A stretch of 64,000 bases of DNA, taken from positions 62,001 through 126,000 of the forward strand of contig CACMKG010000002.1 in NCBI GenBank assembly GCA_902614235.1. Direction: 5' to 3'. The position numbers and the translations under genes were made by a program. Of this stretch, positions 1 through 7,962 are shown in pieces. Source of the stretch: an uncultured SAR86 cluster bacterium (lineage in GTDB: Bacteria; Pseudomonadota; Gammaproteobacteria; Magnimaribacterales; AG-339-G14). The notes under the pieces are model-generated. The model saw only the letters and a list, made by a program, of their open reading frames with translations, did no database searches and was not told the DNA's origin. Each line of letters begins with the position of its first letter. Within the stretch, counting starts at the first letter, position 1.

Positions 1-102
1 CAAATTAACCATTCTAGAAAGGTAAGATCTAAAGAACTGCATTACATAGACCATCCAAAATTCGGTGTTATTTTTCAGATATCGCCAACTAAGAATATAT
101 AG
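1..102 (+). CDS. C-terminal fragment of a CsiV-like protein (partial)
   Basis: An open frame enters from the left edge and ends at TAG (100-102), giving 33 residues with the stretch ELHYIDHPKFGV. This resembles the conserved C-terminal end of the gammaproteobacterial CsiV family of periplasmic proteins (recalled, not searched). The frame overlaps the last 14 nt of the convergent sbcB gene. Only the tail is visible, so start, signal peptide and domain content cannot be judged; it could also be a chance frame. Confidence 0.4.
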   Translation, partial: QINHSRKVRSKELHYIDHPKFGVIFQISPTKNI

Positions 103-1504
103 ATTTCTTTTCTTTGTAGTGATCGAGAAGTTTTTCTAAAATTTCTACATCCTCTTCTGAATTTTCCTCAGTCAGAGACGTTTCAGCTTCTATAATGGCT
201 TGATCTAAAGTTTGTCCTCGATCCTTAAGCCAAGGTCCCTTTGAAAAGAGTCTTGTCTTTACAAAAGACTCAAATCTATCAATCATTTCTTTAGAAGCAA
301 ATTCTGGCTTTTGATAACAAACAATCCTCTCAGCTAATTCTCGATATCTTTCATCTTCGAAGCCCTCAATCAATTTAGCTTTTTCAGCCCATGGCGCTAA
401 TTCAAACCTTTCCCTCCATAATTTATCAGCCTCCGAAGGAAAGCCATCATAGATCCTTTGCTCAACAATTTCTTGTGCTGGCCAATTAAATTGAGTTTCT
501 CCTAAGACATTAGAAATTCTTTCTTGAAAATCTATATTTTCTTTTACTAACTTTGCTCTTTCTTCTAATTGCTTTTCTGGGACGTCTAAAAATTCAAACA
601 AATTAGGTATGTTTTTTGCGTTAATAAGAGGAATAGTTTTATTGATTGCTATCTTTTTAAATGCACCTGATCTACCAAATTGTCCCTTTAGTTCGCTATC
701 TTTCATTTCAAAAAGCTCCTTGGGATCAAAATACAGATCAAGAAGGATTATTTCGTTTTTATTGTTGGGATTTTGGCCACATGGCACAACAGGATAGGTA
801 AATTTTTTACCGCCATATAACTCTCCTTGCATACAAAAAGGTTCTGAATTAAGTAGCTTCATACAACCTTCTTTAGATGATGCTGATACTGCAGAGGACC
901 AAACTTCAGGAATTTTTTCTTTGATGACTCTTAGAAGGTTAATCATTAAATAACAGTCAACTACAGCATCATGTGCATTTTGAGCAGAAATTCCATTTTC
1001 TTCTGCAAGCAGTTCTAACTTATATTTTATTTTTCCTTCATCATCCGTAGGAAAAAGAATTTGATCGGAATAAAAATTAGCAATTATCATCATCACCACC
1101 ATTAAATCTATTCGACTAGCGCCATTTGTGTTGGTCATATAGGGGTCATAGAGATTCCAATAAAATTGTCTTCGTAATAACTCTTCATCAAATTTCATTC
1201 CATTGTAAGTTACATGAATTAAATTCTTTTCTTTGCTCCATAGTGACCATTTGTCTTTTAAAGTAGTCATCATATCAAGATGAGACATATTGCTATTTAA
1301 GCTATCTAGCTGTTTGTGAACTTTATATGCTCCTACTGTAGGAACAACCCAAGGCAAAACCTTTGAAGAAATATCCAATTCTTCTAAAACTTCAAAGTTT
1401 TCATCACTTAGAACAGATCCAATTTGAATAATTTGGGAAAACCAAGTATTCAAACCGGTGGTTTCCGTATCATTAAATACGTAGAGTTTATTTTCGTCGC
1501 TCAT
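89..1504 (-). CDS. sbcB: Exodeoxyribonuclease I
   Basis: Degrades single-stranded DNA 3' to 5' and acts in mismatch repair and recombination. The N-terminal DEDDh nuclease domain is visible: DTET near residues 12-15 (metal-binding Asp and Glu), NGMKFDEELLRR near 100, and NAHDAVVD near 177-184 holding the His and final Asp. The C-terminal half follows E. coli ExoI, including a segment like VEQRIYDGFPSEAD. Length (471 aa) matches the family (about 475). It stands alone, converging with the partial gene at the left edge, with nfuA behind it on the same strand. Confidence 0.93.
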   Translation of the reverse strand: MSDENKLYVFNDTETTGLNTWFSQIIQIGSVLSDENFEVLEELDISSKVLPWVVPTVGAYKVHKQLDSLNSNMSHLDMMTTLKDKWSLWSKEKNLIHVTYNGMKFDEELLRRQFYWNLYDPYMTNTNGASRIDLMVVMMIIANFYSDQILFPTDDEGKIKYKLELLAEENGISAQNAHDAVVDCYLMINLLRVIKEKIPEVWSSAVSASSKEGCMKLLNSEPFCMQGELYGGKKFTYPVVPCGQNPNNKNEIILLDLYFDPKELFEMKDSELKGQFGRSGAFKKIAINKTIPLINAKNIPNLFEFLDVPEKQLEERAKLVKENIDFQERISNVLGETQFNWPAQEIVEQRIYDGFPSEADKLWRERFELAPWAEKAKLIEGFEDERYRELAERIVCYQKPEFASKEMIDRFESFVKTRLFSKGPWLKDRGQTLDQAIIEAETSLTEENSEEDVEILEKLLDHYKEKKSIYS

Positions 1505-1552
1505 TAATTTAATTATATTAAATAATTACGACAGATAGTGTCCAATGAAAGA

Positions 1553-2155
1553 CTATTTATAATAAGCGTTTTCTCTTTGAGAGTGATCGGTAGAGTCTAC
1601 TATTTCGGTTAATTCAGGAATATTATCTTTAAGAGTTTTTTCTACGCCGTCTCTGAGCGTTAAATCAACCATGCCACAACCTTGACATCCTCCACCGAAC
1701 CTTAAGACTGCTTTAGAATTTTCAATAACCTCGACTAAATGGACCTCTCCTCCGTGAGAAGCTAAAGAAGGATTTACCTCGCTGTATAGATAGTAATTAA
1801 TTTTATCTTCAATCGAGCTATCTTCTTTTAAATTCGGCGTCTTAGCGTTTGGCGCTCTTATTGTTAACTGACCCCCAAACTTATCGGGATTGTAATCAAC
1901 TTTAGTATCCTCTAAAAAAGGCAAGCTTAGATTTTCTAAATAAACTTTTATTTTTTTTAATTTTAAAAGTTTGTCATCTTTTTCCTGCTCCCCTTCTTTA
2001 CAATAAACGATGCAAGTTTCTGCAGAAGGCATTCCTGGGTCTGTTACAAAAATTTTAATATTTATATTATTTTCATCTTGCTTAGAAAGTAAGTCAGCTA
2101 AATAATCTTCAGCTGATTCAGAGATAAAAATATTTGGTAAACTTATATTTTTGAT
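1553..2155 (-). CDS. nfuA: Fe-S biogenesis protein NfuA (start probably non-canonical)
   Basis: Fe-S cluster carrier with a degenerate A-type N-terminal domain and a C-terminal Nfu domain holding the cluster-binding CQGC motif in [12 protein letters not shown]. The ORF track begins at ATG 2032 (159 aa), but the frame stays open upstream and continues the family sequence ([20 protein letters not shown], then IKIFVTDPG), matching the first 40 residues of E. coli NfuA. No ATG, GTG or TTG lies between the in-frame TGA and 2032. The best-placed start is ATC at 2155-2153, five bases after a GGAG, giving about 200 aa (E. coli 191). It overlaps the etfA end. The family call is firm; the 5' end is inference. 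Confidence 0.82.
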   Translation of the reverse strand: MKNISLPNIFISESAEDYLADLLSKQDENNINIKIFVTDPGMPSAETCIVYCKEGEQEKDDKLLKLKKIKVYLENLSLPFLEDTKVDYNPDKFGGQLTIRAPNAKTPNLKEDSSIEDKINYYLYSEVNPSLASHGGEVHLVEVIENSKAVLRFGGGCQGCGMVDLTLRDGVEKTLKDNIPELTEIVDSTDHSQRENAYYK

Positions 2156-3072
2156 TCTAACTCCGGCATCGCTTCAAATAAATCAGCAACCAATCCATAA
2201 TCAGCAACTTGAAATATGGGTGCGTCCTCATCTTTATTGATTGCTACAATAACTTTGCTGTCTTTCATGCCAGCAAGATGTTGAATTGCCCCTGAAATTC
2301 CTACAGCAATGTATAAGTCCGGAGCAACAATTTTTCCAGTTTGTCCTACTTGGTAATCATTTGGCACAAATCCAGAATCGACAGCAGCCCTTGAGGCACC
2401 TATAGCCGCTCCTAATTTATCAGCGATACCTTCTAAAATAGAAAAATTATCTCCGTTTTGCATGCCTCGTCCTCCTGAAATAATGACATCCGCTGCCGTT
2501 AACTCAGGCCTATCTGATTCAGCGATTTCTTCTTTGACAAATTTTGAAATGCCTGCATCATTTATCTCTTCTAAAGTAATTATTTCAGCACTACCACCGG
2601 ATGCAGCTGCTGCATCAAAAGCAGTATTTCTAACAGTTATAATCTTTTTAGAATCTTTGCTTTTAACAGTAGCGATACAATTTCCAGCATAAATCGGTCT
2701 CTGGAAGGTATCAGAACTTTCTATCGCTGAAATATCTGAAATTTGACTAACATCTTGAAGAGCAGCGACTCTTGGCATTACATTTTTACCATTAGTTGTG
2801 GTTGGTGCAAGAATATAATCATAATCGCCTGAAATGTTAGACACCAATGTAGCAATGTTTTCAGCTAGGAAATTCTCGTAAGCGCCAGATTCGACTAAAA
2901 GTACTTTGGCTACTCCAGAAACCTTGGCAGCTTCTTCAGCCACAGCTGAACAAGCATTTCCTGCAATTAATACGTGGACTTCTTGATCTAGTCCTAAGGC
3001 CGCCGTAACTGTGTTTAAAGTAACTGGTTTGAGTTCTTGGTTGTTATGTTCTGCTACTACTAATGCTGTCAT
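2143..3072 (-). CDS. etfA: Electron transfer flavoprotein alpha subunit
   Basis: FAD-binding large subunit of the soluble ETF heterodimer, which collects electrons from acyl-CoA dehydrogenases and hands them to ETF-ubiquinone oxidoreductase. The C-terminal FAD domain is plain: [13 protein letters not shown], then [18 protein letters not shown] and [12 protein letters not shown]. At 309 aa it is the usual size. Its start overlaps the etfB stop by 4 nt, so the two are translationally coupled, and the divergent ETF-QO gene lies just beyond etfB. Several acyl-CoA dehydrogenases and crotonases elsewhere in the window are likely electron sources. Confidence 0.96.
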   Translation of the reverse strand: MTALVVAEHNNQELKPVTLNTVTAALGLDQEVHVLIAGNACSAVAEEAAKVSGVAKVLLVESGAYENFLAENIATLVSNISGDYDYILAPTTTNGKNVMPRVAALQDVSQISDISAIESSDTFQRPIYAGNCIATVKSKDSKKIITVRNTAFDAAAASGGSAEIITLEEINDAGISKFVKEEIAESDRPELTAADVIISGGRGMQNGDNFSILEGIADKLGAAIGASRAAVDSGFVPNDYQVGQTGKIVAPDLYIAVGISGAIQHLAGMKDSKVIVAINKDEDAPIFQVADYGLVADLFEAMPELESKI

Positions 3073-3821
3073 GAAATCACCTTTGCTTCGTTTTTAAGTT
3101 TATCTATTAATTCGTCGACCGTTTCAACAATTACTCCAGCTTCTCTTTCAGCCGGTAAAGTTACTTTTATAGTTTCAAGCCTTGGAGAAATATCCACTCC
3201 GAGGTCTGCTGCAGGAATAACATCTAGTGGCTTAGATTTAGCTTTCATAATATTAGGAAGAGAAGCATATCTTGGCTCATTTAATCTTAAATCTGTTGTG
3301 ACAATTGCTGGCAAATTTATATCTAAAGTTTGTAAACCCCCATCAATTTCTCTGGTTACAGAAAGACTGTCACCCTCTAAATTTACTTCAGAAGCAAATG
3401 TTGCTTGGGAAAAGCCAGTCAAGGCACCAAGCATCTGCCCAGTTTGGTTATTGTCACCATCTATCGCTTGTTTTCCCAAAATAATAAGATCAGGAGATTC
3501 TTTATCAACGATGGATTTTAGTAATTTAGAAATTCCTAGGGGTTCAGCTTCAACTTCAGTTTCAACTAAAATGGCTCTATCAGCTCCTAAAGCAAGAGCC
3601 GTTCTAAGTTGTTCTTGAGACGAGCTAGCTCCAATAGTAACAGCAATAATTTCTTCTGCTTTTCCAGCTTCTTTGAGTCTTACCGCCTCTTCAACAGCAA
3701 TTTCACAAAATGGATTCATAGCCATTTTTACATTATTTAGATCTACTCCAGTTTCGTCTGATTTAGGTCTAACTTTAACGTTGTAATCTACAACTCTTTT
3801 AATTGGTACTAAAATTTTCAT
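3069..3821 (-). CDS. etfB: Electron transfer flavoprotein beta subunit
   Basis: Small subunit of ETF, carrying AMP and shaping the flavin site in subunit alpha. It opens with [19 protein letters not shown], a family signature, and carries [16 protein letters not shown] plus [12 protein letters not shown]. At 250 aa it is typical. It is the first gene of etfBA, with a 4-nt overlap onto etfA, and is separated by 181 bp from the divergently transcribed ETF-QO gene, so promoters for both directions should sit in that gap. Confidence 0.96.
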   Translation of the reverse strand: MKILVPIKRVVDYNVKVRPKSDETGVDLNNVKMAMNPFCEIAVEEAVRLKEAGKAEEIIAVTIGASSSQEQLRTALALGADRAILVETEVEAEPLGISKLLKSIVDKESPDLIILGKQAIDGDNNQTGQMLGALTGFSQATFASEVNLEGDSLSVTREIDGGLQTLDINLPAIVTTDLRLNEPRYASLPNIMKAKSKPLDVIPAADLGVDISPRLETIKVTLPAEREAGVIVETVDELIDKLKNEAKVIS

Positions 3822-4002
3822 AAAATTAATGATCTATTGGTCTTGAACGGAAATATTTTAATTGATATCAGTTATTCAAGCAAAGACTTGAAGGCATAAG
3901 TTTATATGAATATTTGAAAAAAGTTATTAAAAGAGGCATTTTTTTATGCTTATTTGCTATAAAACAACTTGATTATAGGTTTTTAAACTACAATATAAGT
4001 AA
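3822..4002. promoter_or_regulatory. Divergent promoter region, etfB / ETF-QO
   Basis: This 181-bp AT-rich gap separates two divergently transcribed halves of one pathway, so it must contain both start regions. I see no convincing -35/-10 pair for either gene and no clear operator. A short GCAT-T6-ATGC hairpin lies near 3937-3950. Shared control of etfBA and ETF-QO is inferred from position only. Confidence 0.45.
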
Positions 4003-5667
4003 ATGGAAGTTACTACAGAAGAAGTGTCAAGAGACGTTATGGAATATGACGTTGTTATTGTTGGTGCAGGACCATCTGGTCTCTCCTCAGCCATAAGATT
4101 AAAACAGCTGGCAGCAAAAAATAATTCTGATTTGAGTGTTTGCGTCATTGAAAAAGGTTCTGAAGTTGGAGCTCATATTTTATCTGGTAATTGTTTCGAG
4201 CCGAGAGCTTTAAACGAATTAATTCCTGATTGGAAAGAAAAAGGTGCACCTCTTAATAGCCCTGCTAAAAAAGATGTAATCAAGGTTCTCTTGAATGAAA
4301 AACTATCATTCAATGTTCCTTTCCCTTCCTTTTTCCTCCCAAATTTTAATAATCATGGAAACTACGTTATGAGCTTGGCTAACCTTTGCCGATGGCTTGC
4401 GACACAAGCCGAAGGTCTAGGTGTTGAAATATTTCCAGGTTTTACTGCTTCTGAAGTTATTTTTGAAGATAACGTTGTCAAAGGAATTCTTACTGGAGAG
4501 ATGGGAATTTCCAAGGAAGGCGAGAAAAAAGCCTCTTATCAGCCATCAATGGAATTAAGAGGAAAATACACAATTTTTGCCGAAGGTTGTCGCGGGCATT
4601 TAGGAAAGCAACTCATTTCAAAATACGAATTAGATGCTGAATGTGACCCTCAACATTACGGTATTGGTTTCAAAGAAGTTTGGGATGTGCCTGAAGAATT
4701 GCATTCTGAGGGAACAGTCATGCACACTTTAGGTTGGCCTAGTATGGAATCTAAAGCGGGCTCTTATTTTTACCATGGTGAAAATAATCAAGTTTATTTA
4801 GGAATTGTAGTTCCATTGGATTATTCAAATCCTCATTTAAGTCCGTTTGATGAATTTCAACAGTGGAAACAACACAAAGATATCAAGAAAATATTAGAAA
4901 AAGGTACTCGAGTTGCTTATGGGGCTAGAGCTCTCACTAAGGGTGGATATAGCTCCAGACCTAAAATGACTTTCCCTGGTGGGCTATTAGTAGGTTGTGA
5001 TGCAGGTTTAATGGTTTTCACCAAAATTAAGGGATCTCATACTGCTATGAAATCTGGAATGCTGGCTGCAGAGTCAACTTTTGAAGCAATCTCTGATAAC
5101 AAAGTAGGTGAAGATTTATTAGATTTCGAAGAAAAATTTCAAGCATCTTGGATTCAAAATGATTTATATAAATCAAGAAATATGGGAGCTCTTTTCCACA
5201 AATACGGTATTGCCTTGGGTGGATTGATATTAGGTATCGAACAATTTCTTTTCAGAGGAAAAATGCCTTTTACTTGGAGACATAAGACTCCTGATTATGC
5301 TTGTATGAAGAAAGCTAAAGAAGCAAAAAAAATAGATTATCCTAAGCCGGACGGTGTCGTAAGTTTTGACAAACTTTCATCAGTTTTTTTATCAAATACA
5401 AATCATGAAGAAGATCAACCTTGTCACTTAACTCTTAAAGACGCATCTATTCCGATTGCAGTTAACCTGCCTGAATATGATGAGCCCGCTCAGAGATATT
5501 GTCCTGCTGGAGTGTATGAAGTCGTAGAAAAAGAAGGTGAAAAAAAGTTTCAGATTAATGCTCAAAATTGTGTGCATTGTAAAACTTGCGACATTAAAGA
5601 TCCAAGTCAAAATATAGTTTGGGTAACTCCTGAAGGAATGGGTGGCCCTAATTATCCAAACATGTAA
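4003..5667 (+). CDS. Electron transfer flavoprotein-ubiquinone oxidoreductase
   Basis: Inner-membrane-associated flavoprotein that takes electrons from reduced ETF and reduces ubiquinone. The FAD dinucleotide-binding motif GAGPSG sits near residues 21-26. The C-terminal 4Fe-4S domain shows RYCPAGVYE and CVHCKTCDIKDPSQNI, and the protein ends in the family tail GGPNYPNM. Length 554 aa is normal. ATG 4003 has little ribosome-binding sequence; an in-frame ATG at 4039 is preceded by AAGAG, so the true start may be 12 codons later. It is divergent from etfBA and converges with the DUF1285 gene 9 nt away. Confidence 0.95.
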   Translation: MEVTTEEVSRDVMEYDVVIVGAGPSGLSSAIRLKQLAAKNNSDLSVCVIEKGSEVGAHILSGNCFEPRALNELIPDWKEKGAPLNSPAKKDVIKVLLNEKLSFNVPFPSFFLPNFNNHGNYVMSLANLCRWLATQAEGLGVEIFPGFTASEVIFEDNVVKGILTGEMGISKEGEKKASYQPSMELRGKYTIFAEGCRGHLGKQLISKYELDAECDPQHYGIGFKEVWDVPEELHSEGTVMHTLGWPSMESKAGSYFYHGENNQVYLGIVVPLDYSNPHLSPFDEFQQWKQHKDIKKILEKGTRVAYGARALTKGGYSSRPKMTFPGGLLVGCDAGLMVFTKIKGSHTAMKSGMLAAESTFEAISDNKVGEDLLDFEEKFQASWIQNDLYKSRNMGALFHKYGIALGGLILGIEQFLFRGKMPFTWRHKTPDYACMKKAKEAKKIDYPKPDGVVSFDKLSSVFLSNTNHEEDQPCHLTLKDASIPIAVNLPEYDEPAQRYCPAGVYEVVEKEGEKKFQINAQNCVHCKTCDIKDPSQNIVWVTPEGMGGPNYPNM

Positions 5668-5676
5668 ATTTAAGAA

Positions 5677-6255
5677 TTATTCTATTTTTCCTAAAGAAAA
5701 ATCTATCCCTGAACTTTCAATAATTAATTCCTTTGAGTTTCTATCTAGTGCAGCTTCCTGAACCAACTGGTAAAAAACATTTCTTGAAATCAATCCTTCT
5801 AAATTTTTTCTAACCAAAAGATAAGGAGATGGCTCATTAGTAGCTTCGGAAAACTCAATCCTTAATGGGTGAGAAGAATTCAAAGGCACAACATCGCCAA
5901 CATTAGTTTGAAAAAAGAATGTTTCCTGATCATCAATTATTTCCTTATCGTAAGTAACTATAACGAATGGTTTATCAGCGACTTCTATTTTGATTTTTTC
6001 AACTGGAGTAACTAAGTAATAAAAACCATCCTCATCTAGCCTTAATACTGAACTAAATAGTTTAACCATTTTTTCTCTTCCGATTAGCGAGCCCATAAAA
6101 AACCATTTACCATCCTTTGAAATTTTCATTTCCACATTTTCACAAAGAGGTGGATTCCATTTATCTACTGGCGGTAATTCTCCAGATGTTTTTTGAGCCT
6201 CTAGAATATCTTTTAGTATGCTTGCAGTATTAACTTCTCTATTCATTGTCAGCAA
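5677..6255 (-). CDS. DUF1285 family protein
   Basis: A 192-aa protein of the DUF1285 family, recognised from PPVDKWNPPLCENVEMKISK, the GKWFFMGSLIGR segment and YYLVTPVEKIKIEV. The family is common in proteobacteria and has no settled biochemical role. No signal peptide or membrane segment is visible, so it is probably cytoplasmic. Its start overlaps the murB stop by 7 nt, making it the last gene of the envelope operon; that position is only weak evidence for a cell-wall role. Confidence 0.82.
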   Translation of the reverse strand: MLTMNREVNTASILKDILEAQKTSGELPPVDKWNPPLCENVEMKISKDGKWFFMGSLIGREKMVKLFSSVLRLDEDGFYYLVTPVEKIKIEVADKPFVIVTYDKEIIDDQETFFFQTNVGDVVPLNSSHPLRIEFSEATNEPSPYLLVRKNLEGLISRNVFYQLVQEAALDRNSKELIIESSGIDFSLGKIE

Positions 6256-7235
6256 AGTATTGAAGGTTCATATTCCAAAATAATTCCAAACTTATCTTTT
6301 ATTATATCTATAACCTCTGAAGAATAAGACAAAAGAAAATCTGAAGTTTCAGAATAATTATAAAAAACAAGGGCATGTTTTTTGGATATACCACAATCTC
6401 CTTTTTTTGAACCCTTTAAACCTGCATTTTCTATTAACCAAGCAGCCGAAACTTTGAAGTTTTTATCCTCAAATAAATAGTATTTAATATCGGGAAAATC
6501 AAGAACTAGTCTTCTGAGTTGAGTTCCTGAGATTATTGGATTTTTAAAAAAGCTCCCTACATTAGGAATTTTTTGATGATCGGGTAATTTTTGAGATCGA
6601 ATATTTAAAATATTTTTCCTCTGCTCTTTAGCGTTCTTAACTATTTTTGGCAAAGCCTCATAATGTATATTGGGTTTAAATTCTTGGCTTAGATCAAGAC
6701 AAATTTTGGTGACCATCAAACAAGGATTGTCTTTAAAAATACTATCTCGATATGAAAAGTTACAAGCTTTGTTAGAAAATACCTCAAAACAACCTTTATT
6801 AAAATTAAAAGTTTCTACATAGTTCACAAAATTTGATATTTCAGATCCGTATGCGCCAATGTTTTGAATTGGTGTGGCTCCAACAGAACCAGGAATACCT
6901 GATAAATTCTCTAATCCATATAAATTTTTATTTAATGACTCAAATACTATGTCGTCCCAAATTTCTCCTGCACCGACTATTAAAGAATTTCCATTGACTG
7001 AAAATCCTTTTAAATTATTTTTAATAACTAGTCCTTTTAAATTATTTTTTAAAATGACATTAGTCCCGTCTCCAAAAATCCAATATTTAATTTTTTTTTC
7101 TTCCAGAAAGTCGTAAATTAAGAAAAGATCTTTTTCAGAGTTACAAGACACAAAGTAGTCAGAGGCATAATTCAACTTAAGCGAATTATTTTCTTTTAAA
7201 CTATAATTTGTATTAAAATTTTTTGGCAATTTCAT
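6249..7235 (-). CDS. murB: UDP-N-acetylenolpyruvoylglucosamine reductase
   Basis: FAD enzyme that reduces UDP-GlcNAc-enolpyruvate with NADPH to UDP-MurNAc, the second committed step of peptidoglycan synthesis. Visible motifs: FGDGTNV and the GSVGATPIQNIGAYG loop of the FAD domain, SYRDSIFK with substrate-binding Tyr/Arg, PNVGSFFKNP with the proton-donating Ser, and EYEP near the C-terminus with the catalytic Glu. It is the E. coli-like type I form (328 aa). It overlaps kdsB by 23 nt and the DUF1285 gene by 7 nt. Confidence 0.96.
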   Translation of the reverse strand: MKLPKNFNTNYSLKENNSLKLNYASDYFVSCNSEKDLFLIYDFLEEKKIKYWIFGDGTNVILKNNLKGLVIKNNLKGFSVNGNSLIVGAGEIWDDIVFESLNKNLYGLENLSGIPGSVGATPIQNIGAYGSEISNFVNYVETFNFNKGCFEVFSNKACNFSYRDSIFKDNPCLMVTKICLDLSQEFKPNIHYEALPKIVKNAKEQRKNILNIRSQKLPDHQKIPNVGSFFKNPIISGTQLRRLVLDFPDIKYYLFEDKNFKVSAAWLIENAGLKGSKKGDCGISKKHALVFYNYSETSDFLLSYSSEVIDIIKDKFGIILEYEPSILC

Positions 7236-7962
7236 TTGCTTCTATTAAATCTTTTTCTGTATCAACGCTAAGATGAAATAATGACTTTGATGGTAAAGCT
7301 TTAATCAAGACACCATTATCTAATGCGCGTAATTGCTCTAATTTAAACTCTAATTCCCGTTTAGATTGCTGCCATTTTACAAAATTCTTTAAACATTTAA
7401 ATTTGTAACCATAGATACCGAGATGAATAAACCAATCTGAAGTATCGCCCTCAACTTCTCTAGAAAAGTCTAATGAAATGCATTCATCAACTTTAATTTT
7501 TACTTCGTTAAAATTATTTTTAGTCGGTAATGTTTCATGTGCTGAGTAAAGGGTAGTCATTTCATGATCTAAAATATTTTCTAATTTAGAAGGAAGATTA
7601 TTTTCAACATCCAAAAAAGAATTGAAAATATTATTTATATCAACTGGGTCAATGAAAGGTTCATCTCCTTGCACATTAATTACAATATCTTCATCTTGTA
7701 AATCGAGATTATTAGCAACTTCAAATATTCTATCAGTTCCAGTTTGGTGCTGATCAGATGTTAAAACTACGTTTCCTTCAAATTCCTCCACTACTTTTTT
7801 AATTTTATTTGAATCAGTAGCAACAATAATCTCATCAGCTATAGAATTTTTTGCAGCTTGGTAAGTCCATTCAATCATGGGTTTCTTATCAATTAATTTT
7901 AAAGGTTTTTCAGGTAAACGCTCAGAATCTAATCTTGCTGGAATGATAACTATTTTTTTCAA
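7213..7962 (-). CDS. kdsB: 3-deoxy-manno-octulosonate cytidylyltransferase
   Basis: Activates Kdo with CTP to CMP-Kdo, the donor for the LPS inner core. The nucleotidyltransferase N-terminus PARLDSERLPEKPL is intact, followed by ATDSNKI, TSDQHQTGTDR and the metal-site region NVQGDEPFIDP. Length 249 aa is standard. It overlaps the msbA-lpxK stop by 4 nt and murB by 23 nt, so it belongs to the leftward envelope operon and works on the pathway next to LpxK. Confidence 0.96.
   Translation of the reverse strand: MKKIVIIPARLDSERLPEKPLKLIDKKPMIEWTYQAAKNSIADEIIVATDSNKIKKVVEEFEGNVVLTSDQHQTGTDRIFEVANNLDLQDEDIVINVQGDEPFIDPVDINNIFNSFLDVENNLPSKLENILDHEMTTLYSAHETLPTKNNFNEVKIKVDECISLDFSREVEGDTSDWFIHLGIYGYKFKCLKNFVKWQQSKRELEFKLEQLRALDNGVLIKALPSKSLFHLSVDTEKDLIEANEIAKKF

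Noticed and set aside
3298-3618. 106-aa plus-strand ORF inside etfB, and similar long shadows such as 51434-51784 and 26411-26737
   Set aside because: They lie antisense to clearly conserved genes, have no ribosome-binding site, and their residues track the antisense of codon bias of the real gene.
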